Positions 11,118-20,900 of a stretch of 64,000 bases of DNA are shown here, one piece after another; positions within the stretch are counted from its first letter, which is position 1; the number at the start of each line of letters is the position of its first letter. Below the pieces are notes generated by a model. The model saw only the letters and a program-made list of their open reading frames with translations. It did no database searches and was not told the DNA's origin. Source of the DNA: Nitratireductor aestuarii (GTDB lineage: Bacteria; Pseudomonadota; Alphaproteobacteria; Rhizobiales; Rhizobiaceae). The stretch is from the NCBI RefSeq assembly GCF_014641695.1, contig NZ_BMIF01000002.1, positions 248,001 through 312,000 on the forward strand. The letters run 5' to 3'. The position numbers and the translations under genes were made by a program.

Positions 11118-11918
11118 CTAGCCCTCGATGGCCTGGCGCAGCGAAATGGAGATCTCTCCGCAAAGGGCGGAGAAATCGGCGTCATAGCGAAGTTCAGGAG
11201 CACGCGGATAGGCGAACGGTACGTCGAATACCTGCAGGATGCGACCCGGCCTGCGCGACATGACGATCACCTTGGATGACATGTAGACGGCCTCAGGGAT
11301 CGAGTGCGTAATGAAGAGGCCGGTAAAGCCCTTTCGCATGTAAAGGTCGATCAACTCGTCGTTGAGGCGTTCACGCGTGATTTCGTCCAGCGCGCCGAAC
11401 GGCTCGTCGAACATGAAGACGCTTGGGTTCAGCGCCAGCGAGCGAGCAAGGGACGCGCGCATCTTCATGCCGCCGGAGAGGCGCTTCGGATAGTGGTTCT
11501 CGAAGCCCGAAAGACCGACGAGATTGATCTGCTCCTGAGCAATGCGGCGGCGCTCCTCTGGGGAGTAGCCGCGCAGCTCCATCAACAGCTCGACATTGCC
11601 CAACACCTTGCGCCACGGCAGCAGCGTTGCGTCCTGGAAGGTGTAGCCGAGGTTGTTGCGGTCAACCGTGACAGTACCGGAGGTCTGGGGGATGAGGCCT
11701 GACGCGATCTTGAGCAGGGTGGACTTGCCGCAGCCGGACGGTCCCACAACCGATACAAACTCGCCCTGCTTGATATGCAGGGTCACGTCTTCGAGGGCCA
11801 GTGTTCCGTCAGGAAACTGCATTCCAACCCGGTCGAAAGCGAGCGCGTTTGCCTGACTGGCAGCGCCATCGACTTTCCGGTTTTCCTGCGCAGACAGCGT
11901 AGCCGGATGGTGTTCCAT
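11118..11918 (-). CDS. ABC transporter ATP-binding protein (SsuB/TauB-type)
   Basis: Cytoplasmic ATPase of 266 aa. Walker A is GPSGCGKST, the Q-loop is in TFQDATLLPW, the signature is RLSGGMKMR, Walker B is VFMFDEPFGALD and the switch histidine is in FITHSIPEA. The order and spacing are typical of the nitrate/sulfonate importer family. It is encoded between the DadA-like oxidase (46-nt gap) and the permease (4-nt gap) and energises uptake for the pathway. Confidence 0.92.
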   Translation of the reverse strand: MEHHPATLSAQENRKVDGAASQANALAFDRVGMQFPDGTLALEDVTLHIKQGEFVSVVGPSGCGKSTLLKIASGLIPQTSGTVTVDRNNLGYTFQDATLLPWRKVLGNVELLMELRGYSPEERRRIAQEQINLVGLSGFENHYPKRLSGGMKMRASLARSLALNPSVFMFDEPFGALDEITRERLNDELIDLYMRKGFTGLFITHSIPEAVYMSSKVIVMSRRPGRILQVFDVPFAYPRAPELRYDADFSALCGEISISLRQAIEG

Positions 11919-11964
11919 CTAAGCCTGTTCCCCTTTCTTATCGTTCGTTTCGGGCAACGCCATT

Positions 11965-13212
11965 TCAGAACCTCCCGATCGAAAATGGCGAAAGATCTAT
12001 TGTAGCCGGTTTTCCTGCGACAAGCCGCGCAATCTGGCGGCCTGTTGGCGCGCCCGAGCAGATGCCTACGTGCTGGTGGCCAAAGGCAAGGAAGGTGTTC
12101 TTGTACCGGGGCGACCGGTCGATGACCGGAAGGCTGTCCGGCAGACAGGGCCGATGACCCATCCACTTCGACGGGGAAGCGGTGTTCAGATCCGGGAACA
12201 TCTGCGTGGCGATCTCCATCAGGCGATCAGCGCGGGCATAGTTCGGTGCTGCATTGAGGCCGGCAAGCTCCACGGTTCCGGCAATGCGCAGCCCCGGCTG
12301 CATCGGATTGACGAAGACGCTGCGCTTGTTCCACATCACGGTGCGACGAACGTCGATCTGCGGATCGGCAAAGGTCACGTGATAGCCGCGCTGGGTCTCA
12401 AGGGGGGCAGAAGCACCGAGCTTCTTTGCGAGCTTGCCCGACCAAGCGCCTGCGGCCAGCACAAGCTTGTCGACCGTGCGGCGTCCGGCGCTGGTGATCA
12501 GCGCGGTCGGACCATCCGGCCCGATCTCGACGTCCTGCACTTCGGCCTCGATGATCTGGCCGCCGTTTTCGCGGACACGGTTCGCGATGGTGCGGACGAG
12601 CTGGTAGGGATCGATCGTGCGGCCGTTCTCCGGTGCAAATATGCCGAGTTTGAAGTGCCGGGAAAGGGCGGGCTCCAGCTGATAGATCTCGCTTTCGCTG
12701 ATCTCGGCCATCTCCGCGCCAAGCTTGCGGCGAAGTTCGAGCGACCAGCCAGCGGCGTCCAGCTCCTGTCTGGATTCGTAGACGTAGAGGCAGCCGTCGC
12801 GGCGGATCAGGTTGTTGAACTCGCCGTGGTCGAGGATCGCCCCGTAGTCGTCAAAGACCGTCACCATCAGGTTGCGCATGGCCTTGGCGACGCGCTCCAC
12901 TTCGCTGCGCGTTCCGTGCCTCAGGAAACGGAGGAGCCAGGGTGTGACGATCGGCAGATAGGACCAGCGGATGGTCAGTGGCCCGAGCGGGTCCATCAGC
13001 CAGGACGGCACCTTGGACATCATGCCGGGCATGGCTACGGGCAGGATGGCGCTCGGCGAGACCGATCCGGCATTGCCGAAGGAGGTGCCGCGGCCGGGCT
13101 CCTGTCGGTCGATGACGGTGACGGAAAAGCCTTCCTGCTGGAGAAAGGCAGCCGAGCAGATACCGACAATGCCAGCACCGATTACCGTCACATGCCCCTT
13201 GTTCTGCGTCAT
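11965..13212 (-). CDS. FAD-dependent amino-acid oxidase/dehydrogenase (DadA-like)
   Basis: DAO-superfamily flavoenzyme of about 415 aa. The N-terminal ADP-binding loop VIGAGIVGICSA is followed by the acidic residue of VIDRQEP, and a GxG-rich C-terminal FAD region contains GHQHVGICSGAPTGR. The family oxidises C-N bonds of D-amino acids, sarcosine or glycine, giving imine and reduced flavin. ATG 13212 is preferred to a TTG at 13224. It is 21 nt downstream of the quinone-reductase gene. In this setting a secondary amine or amino acid produced after ring opening is a plausible substrate (inference); a sarcosine- or glycine-oxidase role cannot be excluded. Confidence 0.85.
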   Translation of the reverse strand: MTQNKGHVTVIGAGIVGICSAAFLQQEGFSVTVIDRQEPGRGTSFGNAGSVSPSAILPVAMPGMMSKVPSWLMDPLGPLTIRWSYLPIVTPWLLRFLRHGTRSEVERVAKAMRNLMVTVFDDYGAILDHGEFNNLIRRDGCLYVYESRQELDAAGWSLELRRKLGAEMAEISESEIYQLEPALSRHFKLGIFAPENGRTIDPYQLVRTIANRVRENGGQIIEAEVQDVEIGPDGPTALITSAGRRTVDKLVLAAGAWSGKLAKKLGASAPLETQRGYHVTFADPQIDVRRTVMWNKRSVFVNPMQPGLRIAGTVELAGLNAAPNYARADRLMEIATQMFPDLNTASPSKWMGHRPCLPDSLPVIDRSPRYKNTFLAFGHQHVGICSGAPTGRQIARLVAGKPATIDLSPFSIGRF

Positions 13213-13233
13213 CTGCCTTGCCAATCAACCTGA

Positions 13234-13815
13234 TCAGAAATTCGCCATCGCCTTGCGGACGCGGTCAAGGTAGTCCTCGACCATCTGCGGCGTGACGTTA
13301 TTGATGTTGTAGAGAGCGTGATAGCTCACCTTCACTGTCGGATGACAGACCGCACGCAGGAAACGCGTTCCGTTCTTGCGCGGAGGATCACCGAGGACGA
13401 AGGCGCGCCAGCGCGGCGAGCCATAGGTGGTGACCGTCGCGAGCTTGCGGATGTTGGTGAGGCCCGGTGTCAGCACGCCATTGGTGAGCTTGAAGGAAAC
13501 GTCCGGCAGGAATACCCGGTCAAAGTAGCCCTTGAGGATTGCCGGCCAGCCGAAGTTCCAGACCGGATGGCAAAGCACGACGCCTTCTGCCTTCTGCAGG
13601 CGCTGCACGTAAGAGCCGATACGCTTCTGGTTGATGGAGGTATCGTGATACTCCAGCCGATCCTCGGCCGAGAGGACCGGGTCAAAGCCTTCCGCATAGA
13701 GGTCGAGGTCATCGACCGTATGGCCCGCCTTCAAAAGCTCCTCGACGACGATGTCGTGAAGCTGGGAGGCAAGGCTGTCCTTCAATGGGTGGGCGTAAAT
13801 CACATGGACGTGCAT
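13234..13815 (-). CDS. NAD(P)H quinone oxidoreductase-like flavoprotein
   Basis: Flavodoxin-fold protein of 193 aa in the NQO1/MdaB family. It begins HVIYAHPL, the nucleotide-binding strand, and carries the FMN/FAD-loop segment HPVWNFGWPAILKGYFDRV. The start is set at 13815 (MHVHVIYAHPL), five bases after the stop of the FAD-linked oxidase gene; the open frame extends upstream without homology. It may re-oxidise or reduce a quinone-like or flavin intermediate. The exact role in the operon is unknown. Confidence 0.85.
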   Translation of the reverse strand: MHVHVIYAHPLKDSLASQLHDIVVEELLKAGHTVDDLDLYAEGFDPVLSAEDRLEYHDTSINQKRIGSYVQRLQKAEGVVLCHPVWNFGWPAILKGYFDRVFLPDVSFKLTNGVLTPGLTNIRKLATVTTYGSPRWRAFVLGDPPRKNGTRFLRAVCHPTVKVSYHALYNINNVTPQMVEDYLDRVRKAMANF

Positions 13816-13820
13816 GGAGG

Positions 13821-15212
13821 CTATTCCGCAAACAGGTAGGTTTTGCCAGGGACGGGAACCCAATCCGGATTAACCCAAGCGATCATCTTGCCCGGGTTCA
13901 TGAGACCCTTGGGATCGGTCTCCTTCTTGAAGGCAAGCTGGTCAGGGTTGGTCCGCTTCATGCCGCCTTCCTCCAGGGTGACACGATGGGGGTTGAATAC
14001 GGGGAGGCCGAGCTCAGCCTCGAAAATCTGGATGATTTCCTCAAGCCGCTCGTTGGTCGTGTGGCGGATGAGGGGGATGCCGACGGGCGACACCACACCA
14101 TCGAAGCGGGTGAACTCGAAGTGCAGGAGGACTTCGTCGCCGAAGGTCTTCTTCACTTCCGGGATCTTTTCGAGCATCACCGGGCGCGGCATCATCATCT
14201 GCACATAGGTGATGGTCGGATCGACGCGCAGGGCGCGCAGCGTGGTGTGATTCCAGGCGAGCTCGAAGGCTGCCGGAAGGCGCGCGCCCTCACCAAGTTC
14301 ATCGTAGCGCAGGCGGATCTCAGCGCCTTCAAAGCCGGCGACGCGCGTTGCCAGAGCATCGAGCGTGTCGCGCGAGACCATGACTGCCAGAACAGCCTCG
14401 CCTTCCTTGAGGTATGGCCTGTGGCGCAGGAAGTAGGTGGTCGGGATCGGATCTTCGAAGGTGGAGATCATCCGCTTGAGGATCGCCTGATCCTCGCCCA
14501 CCTCGATCGCGAGCTTGCAGGCGTTGGCGAAGGTGTCGACGCCGATCAGCACATCCACCCAGTCGACGGCGGGATCGGCGGGCATTTCCACCTCAACCAG
14601 CACGCCGTTCACGCCGTAGGCATGGGCAGCCTTGCTGATGTCGGGGCCCGTCAGGTCGATTACACGGGGGTTTTCCTCAAGGGTGATCAGGCGCAGACGG
14701 CGAAGGTTGGCAGGGTTGCGCAGACCGCCCCAGCGGATCGCGCCGACGCCGCTCGAACCGCCAGCGATGAAGCCGCCGATCGTGGCTGTAGCGACGGTCG
14801 AAGGGAACAGGCGGATCTCCTTGCCCTTTGCATGCAGCTCGTGATCGATCTGCTCGAGGATCGCACCCGCCTCGGCAACGAAGTAGTCGTCGCCGATCTC
14901 GAGAACGCGGTTCATGTGCTTCATGTGCAGGATGACGCCGCCGAACAGCGGCATCGCCTGTCCGTAATTGCCTGTGCCTGCGCCGCGCACCGTTACCGGG
15001 ACATCGTATTTCCAGCAGGTCGCGAGGATCTCGATGATCTCTTCCTGATTGCGCGGGGCAACCACGAAGTCGCCGACCACGTTCTGCAGCTGCTCCTTCA
15101 GGATCGGGCTGTACCAGTAGAAGTCGCGGCTCTTCTGCTGAACCGTCTTGGGGTTGTCATCCAGATCAAGATGGGAAAGTGCCTCTTTGCACGCGGCCAG
15201 GTTTGGGGTCAT
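13821..15212 (-). CDS. FAD-linked oxidase, VAO/GlcD type
   Basis: 463-aa flavoprotein of the vanillyl-alcohol-oxidase/glycolate-oxidase fold. An N-terminal PP-loop FAD-binding region contains TVRGAGTGNYGQ and GGFIAGGSSGVGAIRWGG. The C-terminal cap ends with the family segment KGLMNPGKM. Such enzymes oxidise 2-hydroxy acids or benzylic and amine carbons. The gene overlaps the amidohydrolase stop by four bases (ATGA) and so is translationally coupled. It may oxidise a hydroxy-acid or ring-carbon intermediate (inference). No GlcE or GlcF partner is nearby. Confidence 0.88.
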   Translation of the reverse strand: MTPNLAACKEALSHLDLDDNPKTVQQKSRDFYWYSPILKEQLQNVVGDFVVAPRNQEEIIEILATCWKYDVPVTVRGAGTGNYGQAMPLFGGVILHMKHMNRVLEIGDDYFVAEAGAILEQIDHELHAKGKEIRLFPSTVATATIGGFIAGGSSGVGAIRWGGLRNPANLRRLRLITLEENPRVIDLTGPDISKAAHAYGVNGVLVEVEMPADPAVDWVDVLIGVDTFANACKLAIEVGEDQAILKRMISTFEDPIPTTYFLRHRPYLKEGEAVLAVMVSRDTLDALATRVAGFEGAEIRLRYDELGEGARLPAAFELAWNHTTLRALRVDPTITYVQMMMPRPVMLEKIPEVKKTFGDEVLLHFEFTRFDGVVSPVGIPLIRHTTNERLEEIIQIFEAELGLPVFNPHRVTLEEGGMKRTNPDQLAFKKETDPKGLMNPGKMIAWVNPDWVPVPGKTYLFAE

Positions 15213-16498
15213 GCGAAATCCAGTCCGAACAGATCCCGCAAATCCGAGCTGCGGGAAGACAAGTTTATCCCATTCCGGAAGACCATCCGGTTCGCATGCG
15301 ACTGACCGAATAGGTCGTACCAGTCGGTCGCATCGAAGGCGATAAAATCAGCTTTGGCGCCGGCCGCGATCCGTCCAGCATCGGGAAGGTTCAGAGCGGC
15401 GGCAGCGTTGCGGTAAAGCTCGGGAACCCATGCGCCCACCGCTGTGTCCAGATGAGCGAAGCGGATGGAAGAACGCATCACCTCAAGCATGTCGAACTCC
15501 CCATAGGGGTAGAACGGATCCTGGACGTTGTCGGAGGCGAAGTGAACCGACACGCCTGCGGCGCGCAGTTCGTGTGCCAGCGTCAGGCCGCGCATGCGCG
15601 GGGTGCGTCCGGGTTGCCGGTCCTGAAGGTAGAGGTTCGAGTGCGGCAGCGAAATGACATAAATGCCGGCTTCCGCGACCTTGTCGATGAGCGCGGCGAC
15701 CTCGGCTTCCGGGCGGACGGAGAGCGAGCAGCAGTGGCCTGCAACGACGCGGCCCTTGAAGCCGGTGCGCAGCACGCTTTCGGCGATCAGCTCCAGGCCG
15801 ATCGCATTTGGATCAAGGGATTCATCGACGTGAAAGTCGACGTCGAGTCCGTAGTGTGCGGCGATTTCAAACAGCTTGTCGAGGCGGTGGGAGGTTGCCG
15901 AGCCCGTGGGAACGAAGGCGCCCACGACACCGCCGATTTCTGCGATCTGGCGGCAACGCTCGGGGAACTCGTCGGTGTCGACCCGCTCCAGCGCCATCAG
16001 AGCAACAGCCTGCAGCGTGATGCGGTCGCGCCATGTCTCGCGGAGCTCGGTGAAAACCTTCCAGGAGGCGCTTTCGACAGGCTGTTCCGGGGTGTCCAGA
16101 TGGGTGCGCATGACCGACGTGCCGCGCGAGTAGGCAAAGGACAAGCCCTTTTCCATGCGCTCGGCGAGATCGTCGCGCGTGCGGTTGGGAATGTCCGCCG
16201 TTGCAAGGTGGATCGCGTCGAGCAGTCCGCCCTGCGGCACACCCGTGCGGCGGATGATGAACGCCTTGTCCAAGTGCACGTGGGAGTCGATGAAGCAGGG
16301 CAGCACCATGCGACCGCCCATGTCGACTGACGGAGCGTTGGCGGCCAGGGAGATCCGACCGTTTCCGTCTATAGCGAAATCAGTAACTGCCAGACCCGTT
16401 ACAGGGTCGTGGTCGCGCAACTCCAGACCGCTTGCGAGGGCGGCTGGTACTTTGACATTTACCAGCGAAACCGGCCGATATGGAGTTTCGCCCGACAT
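15209..16498 (-). CDS. Amidohydrolase, cytosine-deaminase-like
   Basis: Metal-dependent deaminase or hydrolase of 429 aa. The first metal ligands are H73-x-H75 in IDSHVHLDK, the second histidine is in GHCCSLS, and the final aspartate is in FASDNVQDPF, all matching the CodA branch of the amidohydrolase superfamily. Members deaminate cytosine, isocytosine, creatinine and related cyclic amidines. It abuts the creatininase stop (adjacent codons) and overlaps the FAD-linked oxidase by four bases. I infer it acts on a cyclic amidine or imide in the pathway. The HLDK ending resembles CodA-like enzymes of other substrates as well, so the substrate is open. Confidence 0.88.
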   Translation of the reverse strand: MSGETPYRPVSLVNVKVPAALASGLELRDHDPVTGLAVTDFAIDGNGRISLAANAPSVDMGGRMVLPCFIDSHVHLDKAFIIRRTGVPQGGLLDAIHLATADIPNRTRDDLAERMEKGLSFAYSRGTSVMRTHLDTPEQPVESASWKVFTELRETWRDRITLQAVALMALERVDTDEFPERCRQIAEIGGVVGAFVPTGSATSHRLDKLFEIAAHYGLDVDFHVDESLDPNAIGLELIAESVLRTGFKGRVVAGHCCSLSVRPEAEVAALIDKVAEAGIYVISLPHSNLYLQDRQPGRTPRMRGLTLAHELRAAGVSVHFASDNVQDPFYPYGEFDMLEVMRSSIRFAHLDTAVGAWVPELYRNAAAALNLPDAGRIAAGAKADFIAFDATDWYDLFGQSHANRMVFRNGINLSSRSSDLRDLFGLDFA

Positions 16499-17290
16499 CT
16501 ACGCCCCGGGACCGAACGGGATCTTGTGCACAGCCACTTCGCCCAGAAGGCGAGCGTAGCGCTCGGCGGCGTATTCCACGATCGCCTTGCCTGCCTCGAC
16601 GGTGGCGAGATGGGCCTGGCCAGCCGCACCTTCCGGGTGCATGTCGTGCATCATCCAGCCAACGGAAACGGGGCCGGTCATGCGCAGGATCGCATTGTTT
16701 TCCGCAACTTCGCGCACAGCGGGGACGAAATCCTTGGCCTTGCTCATATCCACCAGGTCTTCGCGGAAGTAGAGCATCGCGGAGGTTTCGACGAAGCCGG
16801 CGTGAATGCCGTCGCGCGCTTCATTCTCGGGGAGCAGACCTTCGGGGGTGCCCATGGTCAGCCAGCCGGCGCAGACGACAAACATGTCGGCTTCGATGCG
16901 CAGCTGGCGGGCTGCAAGCTGCAACACCGGAACATTGCCCCCATGGGCGTTCATGAGAACGAGGCGACGCACGCCCGCGCGGGCAACGCTCTTGCCGATG
17001 TTGACGATGGTTCCCAGCAGCGTCTGCGCATCCAGCGTCACCACTCCGGGGTACTTCAGGTGCTCGTCGGACTTGCCGTAAGAGACGGTCGGAAGGACCA
17101 GGACATTCGCGTCGGTTACACGCTTTGCCGCTTCCAGCGCCATACCCGTTGCCAAAGTGGTATCAACCGACACGGGAAGGTGGGGCCCATGCTGCTCGAT
17201 CGCGCCAACCGGCAGCAATGCGACCGTGGCATCGTCTACAAAGGAAGCGAACTCTGCTGATCTCAGATCAGCCCACATGCGAAAGGTCAT
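16499..17290 (-). CDS. Creatininase family amidohydrolase
   Basis: 263-aa member of the creatininase fold, which hydrolyses cyclic amides (creatinine amidohydrolase, formamidopyrimidine and related ring-opening enzymes). Metal-site residues appear in GAIEQHGPHLP and SVDTTLA (Glu, His, Asp), NAHGGN (His) and HAGFVETSAML (Glu). It is the first gene of the minus operon, starting seven bases from operator-like element C. Ring hydrolysis after deamination is the natural reading, but substrate specificity cannot be inferred from these motifs alone. Confidence 0.92.
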   Translation of the reverse strand: MTFRMWADLRSAEFASFVDDATVALLPVGAIEQHGPHLPVSVDTTLATGMALEAAKRVTDANVLVLPTVSYGKSDEHLKYPGVVTLDAQTLLGTIVNIGKSVARAGVRRLVLMNAHGGNVPVLQLAARQLRIEADMFVVCAGWLTMGTPEGLLPENEARDGIHAGFVETSAMLYFREDLVDMSKAKDFVPAVREVAENNAILRMTGPVSVGWMMHDMHPEGAAGQAHLATVEAGKAIVEYAAERYARLLGEVAVHKIPFGPGA

Positions 17291-17298
17291 GACATATA

Positions 17299-17313
17299 CC
17301 GATTATCGAGCAG
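17299..17313. promoter_or_regulatory. Operator-like element C before the creatininase operon
   Basis: CCGATTATCGAGCAG lies 9-23 bp before the creatininase start. It shares 12 of 13 bases with the core CGATTATCGAACA of the Rieske-side element and 11 of 12 with element A'. The position would let a bound protein overlap the start of transcription. Confidence 0.55.
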
Positions 17314-17413
17314 CCGTTCGCTTAGCGTCGCAATATTGCAAAATTCCGTCAAGCGATAATTCGCGCGTATACGCGCCCGGCGCGGCTTCCGAGCAAGAGG
17401 GTGATGGTCGTAA

Positions 17414-17472
17414 TTGACAGCTTTATCCGCATAGGTGTTATGATATTTGAGCAAATGATCGATAAACGAACA
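17414..17472 (+). promoter_or_regulatory. Candidate promoter plus operator-like element D
   Basis: TTGACA at 17414 and TATGAT at 17439 form a sigma-70-like pair, although the spacing of 19 is long. TGATCGATAAACGAACA at 17456-17472 follows and differs from element A by one base. It ends 11 bp before the start codon of the plus operon, a place where a repressor would block clearance. Confidence 0.55.
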
Positions 17473-17483
17473 GGATTTTTGCT

Positions 17484-17990
17484 GTGAAGCCGTTGTTGCG
17501 CCTGACCTCCGAGAACTTCAGCCCCTATGGATATGTCGGTCAGGTCGGTGAGGGTCTCGTCAAGACGATCCGCAACGGTGGCGCTATCCTCACGAAGTCG
17601 CCAGTGAGCTTCGAGCACGACGAGGCGGCGCCTGATCACGCACTTGAATTTTATCAGGTGAAGCCTGAAGGCGCCAGCCTGACGGCCGTGCAGGCCGAGC
17701 GTCACCCGCATTCCTCGCAGATGTTCATCCCGATGTCGGTCGAGAAGTATCTGGTTGTCGTGTGGCCGGATCATCCGGAGACGGGTTGCACTCCGGAAGC
17801 CTTCGTGGCCGGACCCCAAGACGTGGTGATCTACAGGCCGGGCGTCTGGCATCACGGCATTGTTGCCCTTGGCCGGGAAGGCACGTTCGCATCGACCATG
17901 TGGAAGACGCGCGGCGGCACGGATGCCGAGTTCCTGCAGCTGCCGTCACCCCAGATCATAGACCTTACTGGCTACGGGGATGTTGCATGA
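17484..17990 (+). CDS. Ureidoglycolate lyase family protein (AllA-like cupin)
   Basis: 168-aa RmlC-like cupin of the AllA family, whose founding member splits ureidoglycolate into glyoxylate and urea. Family features include FSPYG near the N-terminus, the metal or active-site segment ERHPHSSQMFIP, and VVIYRPGVWHHGI. It opens the plus operon and overlaps the hydantoinase by four bases (ATGA). Whether it acts on ureidoglycolate itself or on another ureido acid formed after hydantoin opening is not known; the context favours a ureido intermediate. Confidence 0.88.
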   Translation: MKPLLRLTSENFSPYGYVGQVGEGLVKTIRNGGAILTKSPVSFEHDEAAPDHALEFYQVKPEGASLTAVQAERHPHSSQMFIPMSVEKYLVVVWPDHPETGCTPEAFVAGPQDVVIYRPGVWHHGIVALGREGTFASTMWKTRGGTDAEFLQLPSPQIIDLTGYGDVA

Positions 17991-20900
17991 GCGCCATCGG
18001 GATCGATATCGGTTCCAGCTTTGTCGATCTGGCATGGACAGGCGAGGGGGCGGTCAAGACGGCCAAGGTTCCCTGTGGCGATCGCGCGGCGGCTGAGGCC
18101 ATTCTTCATGCGCTGGATCAGGCGAGTGCCGAATGGGCGGTTGAGCTTTCCAAGGTCAATGAGATCCGCATTGGCTCGACGGGTGCTGTAAACATGCTGC
18201 TCACGCGGAGCGGCGCGCGCGTTGGGCTGATCACCACACGCGGGTTTCACGACACACTGGCGCTGGCACGGCAGAACCGCGCCGATCTCTACGACCCGGT
18301 GGCGCGTTCGCTCTCGCCGCGCTTTCTGGTTGCACCCGGTTGTATCGAAGAAGTTGGCGGCAGGCTTGATGCGAAGGGTAACGAGCTTGAGCCACTCTCC
18401 ATCGATGACGTCAGGACGGCTGCGGCAAAGCTTGTGGCCGAAGGCGTTGAGGCAATAGCGATCTGCCTGCTCTTTTCCTACGTGAACGCCGCGCATGAGC
18501 GGGCGTGTGCCGAGATCATCAAAGAGGCTCATCCGGACCTGCATGTGGTGCTTTCGAGCGAGGTAGACGGCGCAGCGCGGGAATATGAGCGCACCGTGTC
18601 GGCCTGTCTTGAGGCGTGGCTGCGGCCATGGCACGTGCAGACGCTGAGCCAGATCGAAGCGGGTCTGAGGAGGCGCAAGTTCGGCGGCCGGCTCTCGTTC
18701 GGCGATTCGCGCGGGTTGCTTCTGAACCCTGCTGATGCAGCGGCGAAGGTCATCAATCAGGTTGCGAGCGGTCCGGCTGCGGCCGCAAATGCTGCGGCGC
18801 GCATTTGTCGCGAGCATGAAGCAAAGCTTGCGATCATGATGGACGTCGGCTCGGTGAGCACCGACATCGTGCTGATCGAGAATTTCGCACCTGCATCGAC
18901 TGCTGGCGGGACCTTTGCGGGCGTTCCGATCCGTCAGCCGATGACAGACGTGGCGAGCATCGCGCTCGGCGGAAGGAGTAGCGTTACGGTAACAAATACC
19001 GTTATCGGGCTCATTTCCGGCGGGGCTGGCCCGAACCTCACCGATGCCCTCGCGGTGCTTGGCGCAATTCCGGAAGTTCTCGCCCCCGAAGCGAAGGAGC
19101 GGCTGAAATCGGTGGCGGAGCAGCTTGGGCTGGACTTGCCTACCGCTGCAGAGCACGTCCGGGATGCAGCTGCCGATGCGATCGCCGAGGCTATTCTGGG
19201 CTATGCGGTGGGCCGCGCTGTCGATCCGGCATCCGTGACGGTGGTGGCTTCCGGCGGGCTAGGCGGCGTTCTGGCGCCGGCGGTGGCCAATCGTCTGGGC
19301 GCGGAAAACATCATTGCGGGGCAAGCGGCGTCGGTCGCCGGAGCGCTGGGCCTGCTCAATGCGCGGCACGTGCAGGAGCAGGTGCTGCCGATAAACAAGT
19401 CTTTCGGTGCGCTTGGGCCAGAGGATCTTCCGCAGGAAGATGGAGAGGCCAGCTTCACGATGGAGGTGGCACCCGATCCATTCATGCATCCGGTGCGGCT
19501 GGTGATTGATGGAGCGCCGACAATCGACGCGCTGAAGTCGACCTATCGCGCTTACTATCTGAGGCGATTTGGGGCAGAGCCGCAGGCCGCAGGCCATCTG
19601 TTCTCGCTGGTGCGTCAGGTTTTCGAAGACGATGCGCAGGTACCGCTGTCGCTGACCGGCAGCAGTGTCATCAATCGTGGCAAGGGATCGGGCGAAGTTC
19701 GCCCACGCACCCTGCAGATGCGGCTCGACGCCATCGCGCAGGGCATGCAGGAGACGTTGTTCCGCACGGCTGTTTCTCCCGTGGTTCGCGAGGGTAATGA
19801 TGCGGCGGCAGCGCTGCTAACGCCGGATGGCGAAATCATCGCGCTTTCGAACGCCATTCCCCTGCTGCTCGGCGCGCTGGGTGGATCGCTTGAAGCCATT
19901 CTGGACGTGTTTCCGGCCGATGAAATGCGGGAAGGCGACCTGTTCTTCATGAACGATCCGTTCCGCGGCGGAACGCATCTACCGGACATTACCGTGGCAA
20001 TGCCAGTGTTTGCCCAGGGAAGGCTGGTCTGTTTCGCTGCGACCATGCTGCATCATCAGGACGTGGGCGGCATGCGCGCGGGGTCGGTTCCGCCTGACGC
20101 GGTGGACATTTTCCAGGAAGGCCTGCGACTGCCGCCAACAAGGCTTGGCAGTGGCCGCCGGATCGACGCCCGCGCGGAAGATCTGATCCGCTGCAATTCC
20201 CGTATGCCGGATACGGTGTTGGGCGATCTTGGCTCACAGATTGCAGCTGCGGTGCAGGCGGAAGATGCGTTGCACCGGCTGGTCGGAGAGATGAGCGCGG
20301 ACGCTTTCGTGCAGGGTGTGGCGACGTGCCTTGACCTCGGAGAAGAGCAGGCGCGGCGTGTGATCTCGTCCATGCCATCCGGCCCTTTCTTCGCGCAGGA
20401 GATGCTGGACCCGACGCCGGGACTTCCCGACGTGGTGGTGAAGCTCAAAGTCGAATGCGATGGCTCAACCTTCCGCGCTGACTTTACGGGGTCGGTCGCA
20501 CAGGTGACCGCACCCATCAACTGCGTACGGTCGGGGCCGTTCGCTGCGTCGTTCTACAGTTTGCTCAGCGCCCTGGGCGCAACGCCGTTTCGCAACGGTG
20601 GGGTGGTGCGCTGCCTCGACCTCGTGCTGCCTGAGGCGAGCGCCGTGAACGCTTCCATGCCGGCTGCGGTGAACGCGCGTACCGGCATCGTCCGGGCGAT
20701 CACGTCAGCGCTGCTGCAGGCGATGGCGCAAGCGGCGCCGGAGCGTATGCCGGCCGCCAATTCCGGCATGTCTTACGTTCTCGCCTTCTCCGGGAAGCGC
20801 GATGACGGCAGGCCGTTCGTCTCAACGGAAATCATCGCTGGCGGCGCTGGTGGCGGTCCGAACGCCGACGGCGAGTCCGGCATTTCCACGGACGTCGGCA

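Noticed and set aside
13785-15305. Long open frame opposite the FAD-linked oxidase
   Set aside because: No family similarity; the minus-strand oxidase is translationally coupled and conserved.
17762-17986. Upstream in-frame extension of the hydantoinase
   Set aside because: It would overlap the AllA-like gene almost entirely; the ATGA junction at 17987 gives the natural start.
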